DNA of 64,000 nt, taken from assembly GCA_016793885.1 (NCBI GenBank), contig JAEUHE010000183.1:1-64000 (forward strand), in the 5' to 3' direction. Position numbers and translations under genes: made by a program. Below are positions 1 through 9,149 of the stretch, piece after piece (position 1 is the stretch's first letter; each line of letters opens with the position of its first letter). The notes beneath the pieces were generated by a model, which saw nothing but the letters and a program-made list of their open reading frames with translations, ran no database searches and was not told where the DNA came from. The stretch comes from Verrucomicrobiales bacterium (GTDB taxonomy: Bacteria; Verrucomicrobiota; Verrucomicrobiia; Limisphaerales; UBA11320).

Positions 1-369
1 GGTGAGGATGTGCTCAGGCTGTGTCTGGAGCACCGGTAGATCTCGGAACGTATCAAGCGCAGCCTGCTTGAGCCCTCGTTCATAGCGAGCGGCGGTGCTC
101 GGATCATTCCCAGCTTTCGAGCTTACGAGGGCATCCATCACAACTTGCCAGGTTCGCGTGGCAACGGTTGGATCCGCCGCAGAGAGGTAGGTGCGCGCCA
201 GGTGAATGTTGAAACCAGGATGATAGGCGGATTCGTTCTTGGCGTTGAGCAGCCGAACTGCCTCGGCTTTGTCGGATGTCCCGAGGCTCTCCTGCTTGTT
301 CGTTGTGCGGTCCTGGGCGTAGTAACGACCGCTGGCACCCCGTCGATACAATCGGTATGTTGGCTTCAT
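1..369 (-). CDS. Tyrosine recombinase/phage integrase-like protein, N-terminal part (runs off window)
   Basis: An open frame of 123 codons starts at an ATG (367-369) and continues past the left edge with no stop. The N-terminus has the alternating basic/aromatic pattern of an integrase Arm-DNA-binding domain (YRLYRRGASGRYYAQD, then SLGTSDKAEAVRLLNAKNE). It is followed by a helical stretch (TYLSAADPTVATRTWQVVMD, RYERGLKQAALDTF) like the SAM-like core-binding domain of tyrosine recombinases. The catalytic domain (R-H-R-Y) would lie outside the window, so activity cannot be judged. Overlapping frames in the same stretch are shadows: this frame alone gives a protein-like sequence. An inverted repeat at 450-471 lies upstream of the start and could be an operator or part of an att/arm site. 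Family assignment rests on pattern only. Confidence 0.65.
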   Translation of the reverse strand, partial: MKPTYRLYRRGASGRYYAQDRTTNKQESLGTSDKAEAVRLLNAKNESAYHPGFNIHLARTYLSAADPTVATRTWQVVMDALVSSKAGNDPSTAARYERGLKQAALDTFRDLPVLQTQPEHILT

Positions 370-449
370 AATCTTTGTCGGTTATGAGCCTAAGGCGCTG
401 AAGCCAGTCCGCGTTAGCGAGCAGTGACGGAGTATCGCCACCCTTATCC

Positions 450-471
450 AGAGCTACTCCGTAGTAGCTCT
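450..471. repeat. 8-bp-stem inverted repeat upstream of the integrase-like gene
   Basis: AGAGCTAC - 6-nt spacer - GTAGCTCT, about 80 bp upstream of the integrase-like start. It could be an operator for autoregulation or a recombinase arm site; nothing in the sequence decides between these. The rest of 370-552 holds no convincing gene. Confidence 0.4.
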
Positions 472-552
472 TTCGCTGGCCAATCCGCTGGCAAACCCCG
501 CTAGAACAAAAAGCAACCAGTTGATGCACACGCACCTCGGTTGAGGAAGAAA

Positions 553-697
553 GGGCCGACACGGCCCACACTACACTGTAGCGACGTCCGTCCTCGGACG
601 TTCCAACCCCGATGGGCCGACACGGCCCACACTACACTGTAGCGACGTCCGTCCTCGGACGTTCCAAACCCGATGGGCCGACACGGCCCACACTACA
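553..697. repeat. 61-bp palindrome-rich tandem repeat, about 2.4 copies
   Basis: Copies start at 553, 614 and 675, an exact 61-bp period; the third breaks off after 23 bp. Each unit contains three small hairpins: GGGCCG-ACA-CGGCCC, CTACA-C-TGTAG and CGTCCG-TCCT-CGGACG. The stop codon of the minus-strand phosphatase gene (693-695) lies inside the truncated third copy. The array could act as a strong terminator on both strands or be a REP-like mobile repeat. Confidence 0.9.
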
Positions 698-2189
698 TCC
701 CGGTCGTCCCGGCTTTGCTCTCGATATTGATCACCCGCATCCTCCAATCCTCGAACGATGGCTCCGTTCGCAAAATGCAGAACGCATCGAATTCGTATCC
801 CAGCCGCAAACCATAAGGAGTATCTGGCGACACATTCACCGTCCACACCGATCCCTCGGCAATCCGCCGTCCCACCTCAGCGTCCACCTTCGGGTCCAAC
901 TCCTTGGCCGGAGCGGTTGGCTCTTCCTGCCAATGCCGATACACCCCTCGATTGGCGAGTAAACGACTCATCATCGGGTTCAGAACGGTTGAATGTTGAT
1001 GGGCACGAAACACCGCGCGAAGACGCGTATTGGGCCCAGAGCCCAGCCGAAGTATGGCCTGCGTGGGACCCGGGCCGAAGATGGACGAGCGACCGGGATC
1101 GTAGGCCAGTGCCGGTTCTTCAGAGGTCACCGTGAAGTCGTTCCACATGAAGCCCAGGTTGACGGGCACCGTCGGGCTGGAGGGCACGCAATCGATGAAA
1201 CGAGGTGAAAGCTCAGACCAAGCCAGGCCGTCCACCCCCTTCAGCACGTCGGGATGCTCGCGAAAAAAAGTCGCCTGCCGTAAAGCCGCGATCCGCTGAT
1301 ACCGCACCGTTGCCGGAGCCTCCAACAGGCCGGCTGGGTTGTAGCCGGGCTCGACCCCTCCATGATTGCACTGGGCGTAATTGGTGCCGCTGCCTAGATA
1401 CAACGCGACCGGAAGAAAATCGAAGATTCGGGCGATCTTGACCGGGTTGAAGCTTCGGCCGTACTTAGAGACGCCTTCCTGGAAGAATCCGTAGCTGGCC
1501 GCGAGACGATAATCCTCATGATTGCCGCGCACCAGAATCACCTGCTGCGGATTCTCAAGCTTCAGCCGCAGAATGGTGTACAGGACCTCGACACCATAAA
1601 CCCCGCGGTCGACATAGTCCCCCAAGAACACCAAGCGAACCTCGGGGCGGATCACTTTGAAGCCGCTCAAGTAGCCCTTCTGATTCAACCAGGCCAGCCG
1701 TCCCAGGATGGAGTGAATATCTCCATGCAAGTCGCCATTGAGGATGACCTCCGTTCCTGGACCAACTTGCTCCCGTTGAACAAAAGGTTCAAAGGCGCTG
1801 GGCTGGCGGAAGAAGTGCCCGCGTTGCAGATCGTAAAAGTCAGGACTGGGCGGGGTACCCAGCCAAAGTTCGGTTCGGGCCAGAGCGCCTGTGCGACTGG
1901 TCGCGCCGAAGGAGTCCAGCAAAGCATCCAAAGGGGCGAAAGAGCGCAACGGCAGCAGCTCGGTTGCCGGCAACCGTCCGCGCAAGACCCGGTTTTGTGG
2001 CAGTTTTGCGCAAGCCGCCTGCCAATCCGCATAGGAGGGTTGGAGCGAGTCGGGAGGGGCGAGTGGCTGCGCCAAGGCACCACCCCAGGCGATTGACCAG
2101 AGCAGGCAGAGAGCGTATTGCACCGCAGCGCGCCGAGAACGCCGGCGGCTCGTCTCCAACCACTTCAAATGGAATCGTTGTGGATTCAC
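693..2189 (-). CDS. Exported PPP-family (calcineurin-like) metallophosphatase
   Basis: A 498-residue protein. A basic N-terminus is followed by a hydrophobic segment (about 22-40) ending in ALAQP, consistent with a signal peptide. The metal-binding signatures of PPP-type serine/threonine phosphatases appear in order: GDLHGD (152-157), GDYVDRG (190-196), RGNHE (221-225), then a histidine in CNHGG and the late FRAHQH histidines. The PPP fold binds two metal ions and hydrolyses phosphomonoesters. The signal peptide suggests a periplasmic or extracellular substrate rather than cytoplasmic phosphoprotein signalling, but that is inference. The gene stands alone and its stop codon lies in the 61-bp repeat. 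An ATG at 2189 starts the strongly basic leader; no clear Shine-Dalgarno sequence is seen, which is common in this window. Confidence 0.85.
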   Translation of the reverse strand: MNPQRFHLKWLETSRRRSRRAAVQYALCLLWSIAWGGALAQPLAPPDSLQPSYADWQAACAKLPQNRVLRGRLPATELLPLRSFAPLDALLDSFGATSRTGALARTELWLGTPPSPDFYDLQRGHFFRQPSAFEPFVQREQVGPGTEVILNGDLHGDIHSILGRLAWLNQKGYLSGFKVIRPEVRLVFLGDYVDRGVYGVEVLYTILRLKLENPQQVILVRGNHEDYRLAASYGFFQEGVSKYGRSFNPVKIARIFDFLPVALYLGSGTNYAQCNHGGVEPGYNPAGLLEAPATVRYQRIAALRQATFFREHPDVLKGVDGLAWSELSPRFIDCVPSSPTVPVNLGFMWNDFTVTSEEPALAYDPGRSSIFGPGPTQAILRLGSGPNTRLRAVFRAHQHSTVLNPMMSRLLANRGVYRHWQEEPTAPAKELDPKVDAEVGRRIAEGSVWTVNVSPDTPYGLRLGYEFDAFCILRTEPSFEDWRMRVINIESKAGTTGM

Positions 2190-2298
2190 TCAGGTCATTA
2201 CGGACTTGCCATGCCACCCTAGCGACCGACGGCCAGTTTCCCAGCAAGAACTGGAGGTGATCGAACCCCGTAGCAGTATGGAGTTGATCGGGCACCGA

Positions 2299-2413
2299 TC
2301 CGACGAGGGTTATAGTTCCATAGTCCTGTAGCCCTCTGCAGCTTTTCGGCACCCCCGGAGGGGGATCCCAGCTACGCCGGGAGGACCCAAGCGGCAGAGG
2401 TCTGCCGCACTCC
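2299..2413 (-). repeat. Rearranged copy of the MITE-like intergenic repeat
   Basis: Positions 2299-2350 are the near-exact reverse complement of about 44327-44378 (the block running from GCCGAAAAGCTGTAGAGGG to CCCTCATCGG). Positions 2389-2413 (AAGCGGCAGAGGTCTGCCGC and flanks) match the reverse complement of the GCGGCAG-CTGCCGC palindrome of that element. The two blocks occur in the opposite relative order and no terminal repeats are visible, so this is a rearranged or decayed copy. The rest of 2190-2554 contains no convincing gene. Confidence 0.75.
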
Positions 2414-2554
2414 CTATTCGTCTGCCCCCCACCAGGAAATCATCACACCCGGTTTCGAGATTGAAAGCATCGGCCAAATGACCTATAAATAAACTCTGCT
2501 GATACGCATGATCCAACACCGGCCGAGTGAATAGTCTATTCTGACTGCGCTCCC

Positions 2555-5500
2555 TTGAACGCCCCCACTTTGCAACCCACTCGCGCGAGCTTCAAAACGA
2601 GATCGATCCCTCTGCTCTTGGCGCTAACCCTAAATGCCGGCACCTTGGATCTCCACAGCGCTCAGCCCGGCGGATGGCTGGAGGGGGAAGGATTTCGCTC
2701 CCAACCTCTTCGGGTCGCTGGCCCCGGGCCAGGCAAGGCAGGTTTCTCGAAGATGCCCGCCAGCGAGACTGGCCTGAACTTCACCAACATCCTTTCCCTC
2801 GCGCAGGCTTCCAAAAACCGGATCCTTTACAACGGCTCTGGTGTCGCAGCCGGGGATGTGAATGGCGATGGCTGGTGCGATCTCTATTTCTGTCGGCTCG
2901 AAGGCCCCAACCAGCTCTATCTGAATCGAGGCGGGTGGAAGTTCGAACTCAGCTCCGCCAATGAGACCATTGCTTGCGAAGGCCAGTTCTCCAGCGGGGC
3001 GTGCCTGGCCGATCTCGATGGCGATGACGATGTGGACCTGCTGGTCTCCAGTATCGGCAAAGGTGTGCGCAGTTTCCTCAACGACGGCACAGGCAAGTTT
3101 CAGGAATCCACCGCTGGCAGCGGCTTGGCGCAACAGTTCGGCAGCCATTCCATGGCTTTCGCCGATATCGACAACGACGGCGACCTCGATCTCTATGTGG
3201 TGAATTATCGCACCACGACCATCAAGGACGGAGGACTCACGCGCTTCGGCCTCAAGCGGGAAGGCAACCGCATCATCGTCCCCCCTGAGCACCGGGATCG
3301 ATTTCGGATTCTCAAGAACGGCGACGACATCTCGGCCGTTGAGATCGGCGAACCCGATCTGCTCTATCTCAACGACGGTCATGGAACGTTCACCCTCTCC
3401 TCCTGGACCGAAGGCCGGTTCTTGGATGAGGCCGGCGATCCGCTCAAGGAAGCCCCTCACGGCTGGGGGCTGTCAGCCATGTTCCACGACGTCAATGCAG
3501 ATGGCGCTCCCGATCTGTACGTTTGCAATGACTTCTTTTCACCCGACCGACTCTGGCTCAACGACGGAAAAGGCACTTTTCGTTCTGCTCCCGGACTCAC
3601 GCTGCGCAAAACGCCCCTCTCTTCGATGGCCGTCGATTTTGCCGATATCAACCGCGACGGCTGGGACGACTTCTTCGTGGTCGACATGCTCAGCCGTCAA
3701 GCCGTGGATCGCCAAACAGAGCGCAGCAACTTCGAAAACGCCTTGGTGCCGTGGTGGGGATGGCCGCTCGACATCAACGCAATGGACTCCCGCCCACCCG
3801 TCCAGCGCAATACCCTTTTCCTCAATCAGGGAGATGGACGCTACACCGAAATCGGCCAGCTGGCCGGACTGGAGGCTTCCGGTTGGTCCTGGGGTTGCAC
3901 GTTCGTCGATGTCGATCTCGATGGCTATCCCGACGTGTTGGTACCCAACGGCCACGGCCAAAACGCCATAGATTCCGATGTGCTCAAGGCCCGCGGCCGA
4001 CGCGAACGCGAGCTGGGAGAAGCCGCCGCACAGGAGCCGTGGCCGGCGTTACGAACGCCCAATGTTGCGTTCCGAAATCAAGGCGATCTCACCTTCGAGG
4101 AAGTGGGGAAGGCCTGGGGATTCGACCTCCCCGGGATATCAAACGGCATGGTCGTGTCCGACCTGGACAACGATGGGGACCTCGATGTCGCGCTGAACAA
4201 TCTCAACGAGCCAGCCACGCTGCTACGCAACGACGCCACCGGCTCGCGCATCGCGCTTCGGTTGCGCGGAACTGCTCCCAACACGCAAGGCATCGGCAGC
4301 CGTATTGAAGTGAGCGGATTCGGCGCACCACAAAGTCAGGAGGTACTGGCCGGAGGAAGATATCTCTCGGGAGACGATCCATTAAGGGTGTTCGCCACCG
4401 GGAGCCGAACCAACTCGCTCAGCATCCAAGTCACCTGGCGTTCGGGAGCGGTCAGCCGCATCACTCAGGTGAGTCCTGACCATGCTTACCTCATTCAGGA
4501 ACCCGCCCGGGCGGCCGCTACAGTCGTCGCCTCCCCATCCCCTGCTGCAGCCGCACCGCCGCTCCGCACGTGGTTCGAAGAATCCACCCCACCGCTCCGT
4601 CACCAGCACGTGGTTTCAGAAACCGGAGGAGATGCACGGCAGCCTCTGCTCCCTCGCAACCTCAGCCATTCAGGTCCGGGCGTTACCTGGGCCGACCTCA
4701 ACTCCGATGGACAACTCGATCTGGTGGTGGGCGCAGGAAAAGGCACCACGCCAGGAATCTTTATCAACAATCGACGAGGCAGCTTCAATCCGGTGCAGGC
4801 ACCCGCCTTTCAACTCCAATCTCCCGAGGATCTATCCGGCATCGTCTGCTGGGCCACGGCCGGAAGTACCAACCGATTGCTTATGGGCATTTCCTCACAC
4901 CAAGCCGTCAGCCCAGACCACGGATCCATGCTGGAGTTCGTGCTCACCGGCCAAGGCCCGGAGCGGCTGCCGAATTGGGAAGGCGGAGAAATCAATCCAG
5001 GCCCGCTCGCCATGGGCGACATCGATGGGGATGGCGACCTGGATTTGTTCGTGGGCGGCCTGAGCGTTCCTGGACGATATCCTCGAGCCACGCCCTCCCG
5101 ACTCTACCGGCAATCGGGAGGCCGATTCTCAGCAGACACCGGCAACACCAAGATTCTTAGCCAGGCCGGCCTGGTTAACGGAGCGGTGTTCACCGATCTG
5201 GACGCTGACGGGTTGCCCGAGCTGGTACTCGCCTGCGACTGGGGCCCAGTTCGGGTGTTCCAGAATCGGGGTGGACAGTTTACCGAAGCCACGACGTCGC
5301 TGGGATTGGATCGCTGGATCGGCTGGTGGACTGGTGTCTCAGCGGGGGATTTCGATGGCGACGGACGAATGGATCTAGTCGCCGCGAATTGGGGTCGCAA
5401 CCATAAGTATCAAGCCCATCTCAACCACGGACTCCGGATCTATTCCGGCGATCTCGATGAGAATGGCACCTGGGATATTGTGGAAGCCTATCTCGAACCC

Positions 5501-8050
5501 CGACTGGGGAAGGAGGTCCCACTGCGCGATTTCAAAACCCTCTCCCAAGCCATGCCTTTTCTGCGTGAATCGTTCGAAACGTACCGCGCCTTCGCCTCAG
5601 CCAGCACCGGCGAGATGTTCGGGGATCGCCTTAAGGCGACTACCATCCACACAGTCAACTGGCTCGATTCCACCCTATTCCTCAACCGCGGCACCCGATT
5701 CGCCGCCCAGAGCCTCCCCATCGAAGCGCAATTCTCACCCGCGTTCGCCGTTTGCGTTGGCGATGCGAATGGCGATGGCCACGAAGATGTTTTCCTCAGT
5801 CAGAACTTCTTCGGAGTAGATCGCGAAACCGGCCGCTACGACGGTGGCCGAGGACTGTGGCTCCAGGGCGATGGGCAAGGAGGATTCACGGCGGTTGCCC
5901 CCCGTGAATCAGGCGTGCAGGTCTACGGAGAGCAACGAGGCGCCTCCCTAGGGGACTTCGATGGCGACGGCAGATTGGACTTGGTCGTGACCCAGATGGG
6001 AGCCAGCACCAGGGTCTGGCGCAATAGGAGCGCTCAACCGGGTCTGCGCATCAGCCTGAAGGGGCCAGCCGAGAATCGGAACGGCTTTGGAGCTCAACTC
6101 CGCTTCGTTCAGGGAACTCGGAGCGGGCCGATCCATGAGCTGCACTGTGGATCGGGATTCCTGTCCTCAGAAAGCCCAGTCGTGGTCCTCGGCTGGCCGA
6201 AGGGTCCAGCGCAGCTGTGGGTTCGCTGGCCCGGCGGAAAGACCATGCTGAAGGATGTGCCCGCCGGCACCCTGAATCTTCAGGTGAGTTTCGAGGCCAC
6301 CACGACACCCCCAGCTTCCAACCCGGATCCCGCAACCGCACAACCTCCCCGACTGCCCGGCTATTCGCACGAAGCCAAAAAGCGTCTCATCGAGCGATTG
6401 CCCAAACCCATGTTCCGGGAGGTTTCCAGGGAGGTCGGCTTGAACTTTCGCCACTCGAGCAACCCAGCCTCCATTCCCAAACGCGCTGTCCTGGAGATCC
6501 CCATGGACATCGCGGGAGGAGGCGTATCCGCCGGTGACTACGATGGAGACGGGTTCGACGATCTCTTCTTCGCGGGCTTCGGGGGGGGCCGACTCTTTCA
6601 CAACGAAGCTGGCCTACGGTTTACCGATGCCACCGCAAGCGCCGGACTGGCGCTCACCGGGGAGAGCCGGGCGGCCTACTGGGTGGACTACGACAACGAC
6701 GGTGACCTGGATCTGTTCATCACCGGAGTGGCTCAACCCTGCCGGCTCTTTCAGAACTTGGGAGGCGGCCGTTTCGCTGACGTGAGTGACGAATCGGGTT
6801 TCTCTAGGCATGCAGACATCACCCACGAAGCCGTTTGGTTCGATGCCGACAACGACGGCTGGCTCGATGTCTACACGGCCAGTTTCGGTCGATGGGACCA
6901 GGGCCATGGACCGATCCGCAGCCAGCAGAATACCAACGCTGAACCCAACCGACTCTATTACCATCGCGTCGAAGGTGGGCGCCATCGCTTCGAAGACATC
7001 GGGCCGCAAGCGGGGGTCAACGACACCGGCTGGACACACTCGGTGGGAGCTTGGGATTTCGATCGCGACGGAAAGCCGGATCTCTTCTCGTTGAACGACT
7101 TTGGAAACGCCCGGATCTATCGGAATCTGGGGCAGCTGAAATTCCAGGAATGCAGCGAGCAAATCCAGTTTCAACCGCTCAACAATGGGATGGGATTCTC
7201 CGTCATGGATTTGGATCGAGACGGAAGTTTCGAAGCCTTCGTATCGGAGATCAGCATACCCGTGTATCAGGAAGGCCAGGCGATCCGGTATCGGATGGAT
7301 CCAGGAACCATTACCCTTCCCGATGACACGCTGCATTTCCTGTCCGTCACCGTGAACAACCGCCTCTACACTGAAACTGGACGCGGCACCCTGACCAACC
7401 GCTTCGCTTCGCTGTTCGAGCCCGCCGAGATGGGATGGTCCTGGGATGGCAGCGCCATCGACTACGACAACGACGGGACGCTGGATTTCTCGATCCTGAA
7501 CGGCACCGAGGAGCGCACCCCTCGCCTGAAGGGAGAGCGACGCGAGATGCACCTGGCGCAGGCCCGCTTCATCAACCGCTATGCCAACGAGCCCAACCTG
7601 TTTTTCATGCACCAGGAAGGCCATTGGTATCATGTGGGAGATTTCTCCCAGACGGACTATGCGGGCAATTCCCGTGGCTGCGCCGTGTTCGACTTCGATG
7701 GCGACGGAGATCTAGACGTGGCCATCAATGATTTCGAGGCACCCTGCAAACTCTTCAGAAACGAACAAAACCTCGGCAACTCCTGGATCCGCCTTCAACT
7801 TATCGGACGAAGATCCAACCGCAATGCAATCGGTGCCCGCGTAGAGCTCCAGGACAGCCGGGGTGAGCGCCATCACGCGTTAGTCGTCTCACGAAAAGGT
7901 TTTCTATCTCAAGATCCGATCACTCTCCACTTCGGCCTCGGCAAAGCGGAAGGAGTCACGAACGGGGTCATTCACTGGCCGAGCGGTGCGACGCAGAGCC
8001 TGGGCGTTCTCGCTGGACGAAAGAAACACCAGATCGAAGAACCGCGCTAA
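2555..8050 (+). CDS. Giant exported CRTAC1-like protein: three FG-GAP/VCBS propellers each with ASPIC/UnbV domain
   Basis: The protein has 1831 residues. A TTG start gives a leader with a hydrophobic stretch (SIPLLLALTLNAGTLDL). Calcium-binding-type repeats of the form D-x-N/D-x-D-G-x-x-D-L occur throughout, for example DVNGDGWCDLYF, DIDNDGDLDLYV and DYDNDGDLDLFI, as in FG-GAP/VCBS beta-propellers. Three ASPIC/UnbV-like segments end successive modules, near residues 580-650, 1150-1240 and 1740-1825 (GSRIEV..., NGFGAQLRFV..., NAIGARVELQ...). Each is followed by a W-x-S/G-G-A/K motif (VTWRSGAV, VRWPGGKT, IHWPSGAT). The usual family member has one such module in 500-700 residues, so this is a tandem triplication or fusion. 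The likely site is the cell surface or periplasm; the ligand is unknown. No ATG precedes the propeller in frame, so the start is uncertain. Confidence 0.88.
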   Translation: MNAPTLQPTRASFKTRSIPLLLALTLNAGTLDLHSAQPGGWLEGEGFRSQPLRVAGPGPGKAGFSKMPASETGLNFTNILSLAQASKNRILYNGSGVAAGDVNGDGWCDLYFCRLEGPNQLYLNRGGWKFELSSANETIACEGQFSSGACLADLDGDDDVDLLVSSIGKGVRSFLNDGTGKFQESTAGSGLAQQFGSHSMAFADIDNDGDLDLYVVNYRTTTIKDGGLTRFGLKREGNRIIVPPEHRDRFRILKNGDDISAVEIGEPDLLYLNDGHGTFTLSSWTEGRFLDEAGDPLKEAPHGWGLSAMFHDVNADGAPDLYVCNDFFSPDRLWLNDGKGTFRSAPGLTLRKTPLSSMAVDFADINRDGWDDFFVVDMLSRQAVDRQTERSNFENALVPWWGWPLDINAMDSRPPVQRNTLFLNQGDGRYTEIGQLAGLEASGWSWGCTFVDVDLDGYPDVLVPNGHGQNAIDSDVLKARGRRERELGEAAAQEPWPALRTPNVAFRNQGDLTFEEVGKAWGFDLPGISNGMVVSDLDNDGDLDVALNNLNEPATLLRNDATGSRIALRLRGTAPNTQGIGSRIEVSGFGAPQSQEVLAGGRYLSGDDPLRVFATGSRTNSLSIQVTWRSGAVSRITQVSPDHAYLIQEPARAAATVVASPSPAAAAPPLRTWFEESTPPLRHQHVVSETGGDARQPLLPRNLSHSGPGVTWADLNSDGQLDLVVGAGKGTTPGIFINNRRGSFNPVQAPAFQLQSPEDLSGIVCWATAGSTNRLLMGISSHQAVSPDHGSMLEFVLTGQGPERLPNWEGGEINPGPLAMGDIDGDGDLDLFVGGLSVPGRYPRATPSRLYRQSGGRFSADTGNTKILSQAGLVNGAVFTDLDADGLPELVLACDWGPVRVFQNRGGQFTEATTSLGLDRWIGWWTGVSAGDFDGDGRMDLVAANWGRNHKYQAHLNHGLRIYSGDLDENGTWDIVEAYLEPRLGKEVPLRDFKTLSQAMPFLRESFETYRAFASASTGEMFGDRLKATTIHTVNWLDSTLFLNRGTRFAAQSLPIEAQFSPAFAVCVGDANGDGHEDVFLSQNFFGVDRETGRYDGGRGLWLQGDGQGGFTAVAPRESGVQVYGEQRGASLGDFDGDGRLDLVVTQMGASTRVWRNRSAQPGLRISLKGPAENRNGFGAQLRFVQGTRSGPIHELHCGSGFLSSESPVVVLGWPKGPAQLWVRWPGGKTMLKDVPAGTLNLQVSFEATTTPPASNPDPATAQPPRLPGYSHEAKKRLIERLPKPMFREVSREVGLNFRHSSNPASIPKRAVLEIPMDIAGGGVSAGDYDGDGFDDLFFAGFGGGRLFHNEAGLRFTDATASAGLALTGESRAAYWVDYDNDGDLDLFITGVAQPCRLFQNLGGGRFADVSDESGFSRHADITHEAVWFDADNDGWLDVYTASFGRWDQGHGPIRSQQNTNAEPNRLYYHRVEGGRHRFEDIGPQAGVNDTGWTHSVGAWDFDRDGKPDLFSLNDFGNARIYRNLGQLKFQECSEQIQFQPLNNGMGFSVMDLDRDGSFEAFVSEISIPVYQEGQAIRYRMDPGTITLPDDTLHFLSVTVNNRLYTETGRGTLTNRFASLFEPAEMGWSWDGSAIDYDNDGTLDFSILNGTEERTPRLKGERREMHLAQARFINRYANEPNLFFMHQEGHWYHVGDFSQTDYAGNSRGCAVFDFDGDGDLDVAINDFEAPCKLFRNEQNLGNSWIRLQLIGRRSNRNAIGARVELQDSRGERHHALVVSRKGFLSQDPITLHFGLGKAEGVTNGVIHWPSGATQSLGVLAGRKKHQIEEPR

Positions 8051-8101
8051 AAGCTCGACCACTGATAGTTGTAGCATGACGTTTACTGCCCTTCGTCTTC
8101 C

Positions 8102-8240
8102 GACCCCCGTGGGGGTCATAAAAATAAGCCGGGCGATCGAAGATCCCCGGAATCGACGCCCAAAAAGCAAAAGCATCGCGCAGCGATGCCACGTCTTGGA
8201 AAGGGAAGGGTGGCACCCCCATGCGGGGGTGCGGGGTTTT
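8102..8240. repeat. Cluster of palindromes in the gap 8051-8333
   Basis: Three strong hairpins occur in 130 bp: GACCCCC-GT-GGGGGTC (8102-8117), GCATCGC-GCA-GCGATGC (8173-8189) and GCACCCCC-ATGC-GGGGGTGC (8213-8232). A GGACCCCGAACCCTTCAGG stretch follows. A related-looking GACCCTGAACCCTT string occurs near 17650. The gap lies between the convergent giant-protein and sigma-factor genes, so bidirectional termination is plausible, but the density of palindromes also fits a dispersed repeat. No convincing gene is present in 8051-8333. Confidence 0.6.
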
Positions 8241-8333
8241 CGGACCCCGAACCCTTCAGGTTCCTGACGGACCATTCCGCTGCCCGTGTTCCGAGGGAGG
8301 ATCTCACTCGTCCAAATCACCTCCCCGCCTACC

Positions 8334-8948
8334 TCATCGATTGCTCTCTAAACGTTTCACGATTTTCTTCACTAGCGATCCAACCCGATGTTTCGTCAGG
8401 TAGACCTGAGCCGACGACACGCGCAGGGCCTTAGCAACTTCACTGGCACTCATCCCTTTGGCCATGAGCAGATAAAAGATTTGGAACTGCCGCGGCGTGA
8501 CTTCGGACTTCACCCGATCCAGAGCCGCCTGAAAGAGGTTCTCCTTCCACTCCTTTTCCCAGTAAGCCTCGAGTCCGAATCCGGAAGGGTCGGCAACCTT
8601 GTTCACGGGACCTGTTGTGCTTTCGTGGTCGACCTTGGGTGCAGGCTGAACATGCGCAGGCGGGCGTTTACGCAACACATCAATGATCCGTCGATGGGTG
8701 ATCTTGAGCAGCCAGGACTTAAAAGAGCCCCGTTCGGCCTTGGTCTCCAGACCCGGTATTGACTTAAACACCGAGATAACCGTCTCTTGAACAACATCCT
8801 GAGCCTCGGTTTCCGTGCAACCCATCTTGCGCGCTGCCGAATAGATCAGACGCCAATAGGCATCGAAGAAGTCCTGCCAGGAACGGGAATCCTCCGTCTT
8901 CTTCAGGCGCTCGATCAGCGTCCACCGGGTGGGTGCAAGGTCATCCAT
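8334..8948 (-). CDS. ECF-subfamily RNA polymerase sigma factor
   Basis: A 204-residue protein. The region-2 core (about 25-95) has FFDAYWRLIYSAARKMGC, then EAQDVVQETVISVFKSIPG and SFKSWLLKITHRRIIDVLRK, the typical sigma-2 helices for -10 binding and core contact. Region 4 (about 145-200) has a helix-turn-helix, TPRQFQIFYLLMAKGMSASE followed by VAKALRVSSAQVYLTKHRVG. The residues between them form a linker. ECF sigma factors direct RNA polymerase to small stress or surface regulons. No anti-sigma factor or kinase gene adjoins it, so the signal is unknown. The ATG at 8948 gives a full-length region 2. Confidence 0.9.
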   Translation of the reverse strand: MDDLAPTRWTLIERLKKTEDSRSWQDFFDAYWRLIYSAARKMGCTETEAQDVVQETVISVFKSIPGLETKAERGSFKSWLLKITHRRIIDVLRKRPPAHVQPAPKVDHESTTGPVNKVADPSGFGLEAYWEKEWKENLFQAALDRVKSEVTPRQFQIFYLLMAKGMSASEVAKALRVSSAQVYLTKHRVGSLVKKIVKRLESNR

Positions 8949-9149
8949 GGGTATCGGGTCTGAGTTTTAGGCCATGGAGCTACTCGAGGGAAGACCACGG
9001 CTTCTTTCAAACAAAAACGAAATGGTGATAAACGGCACCAAAGACACTCGCGCCGAAACCTACGCCCAAAGGCGAATGGCGCACACCCAGTGCCCGTGAC
9101 ACCATTCACCGACTCAGCGAGTGAGAGACCCGAACAACGCAACGACAGA

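Noticed and set aside
553-697. Tandem repeat as CRISPR array
   Set aside because: Units are contiguous 61-mers without unique spacers, and no cas gene is present.
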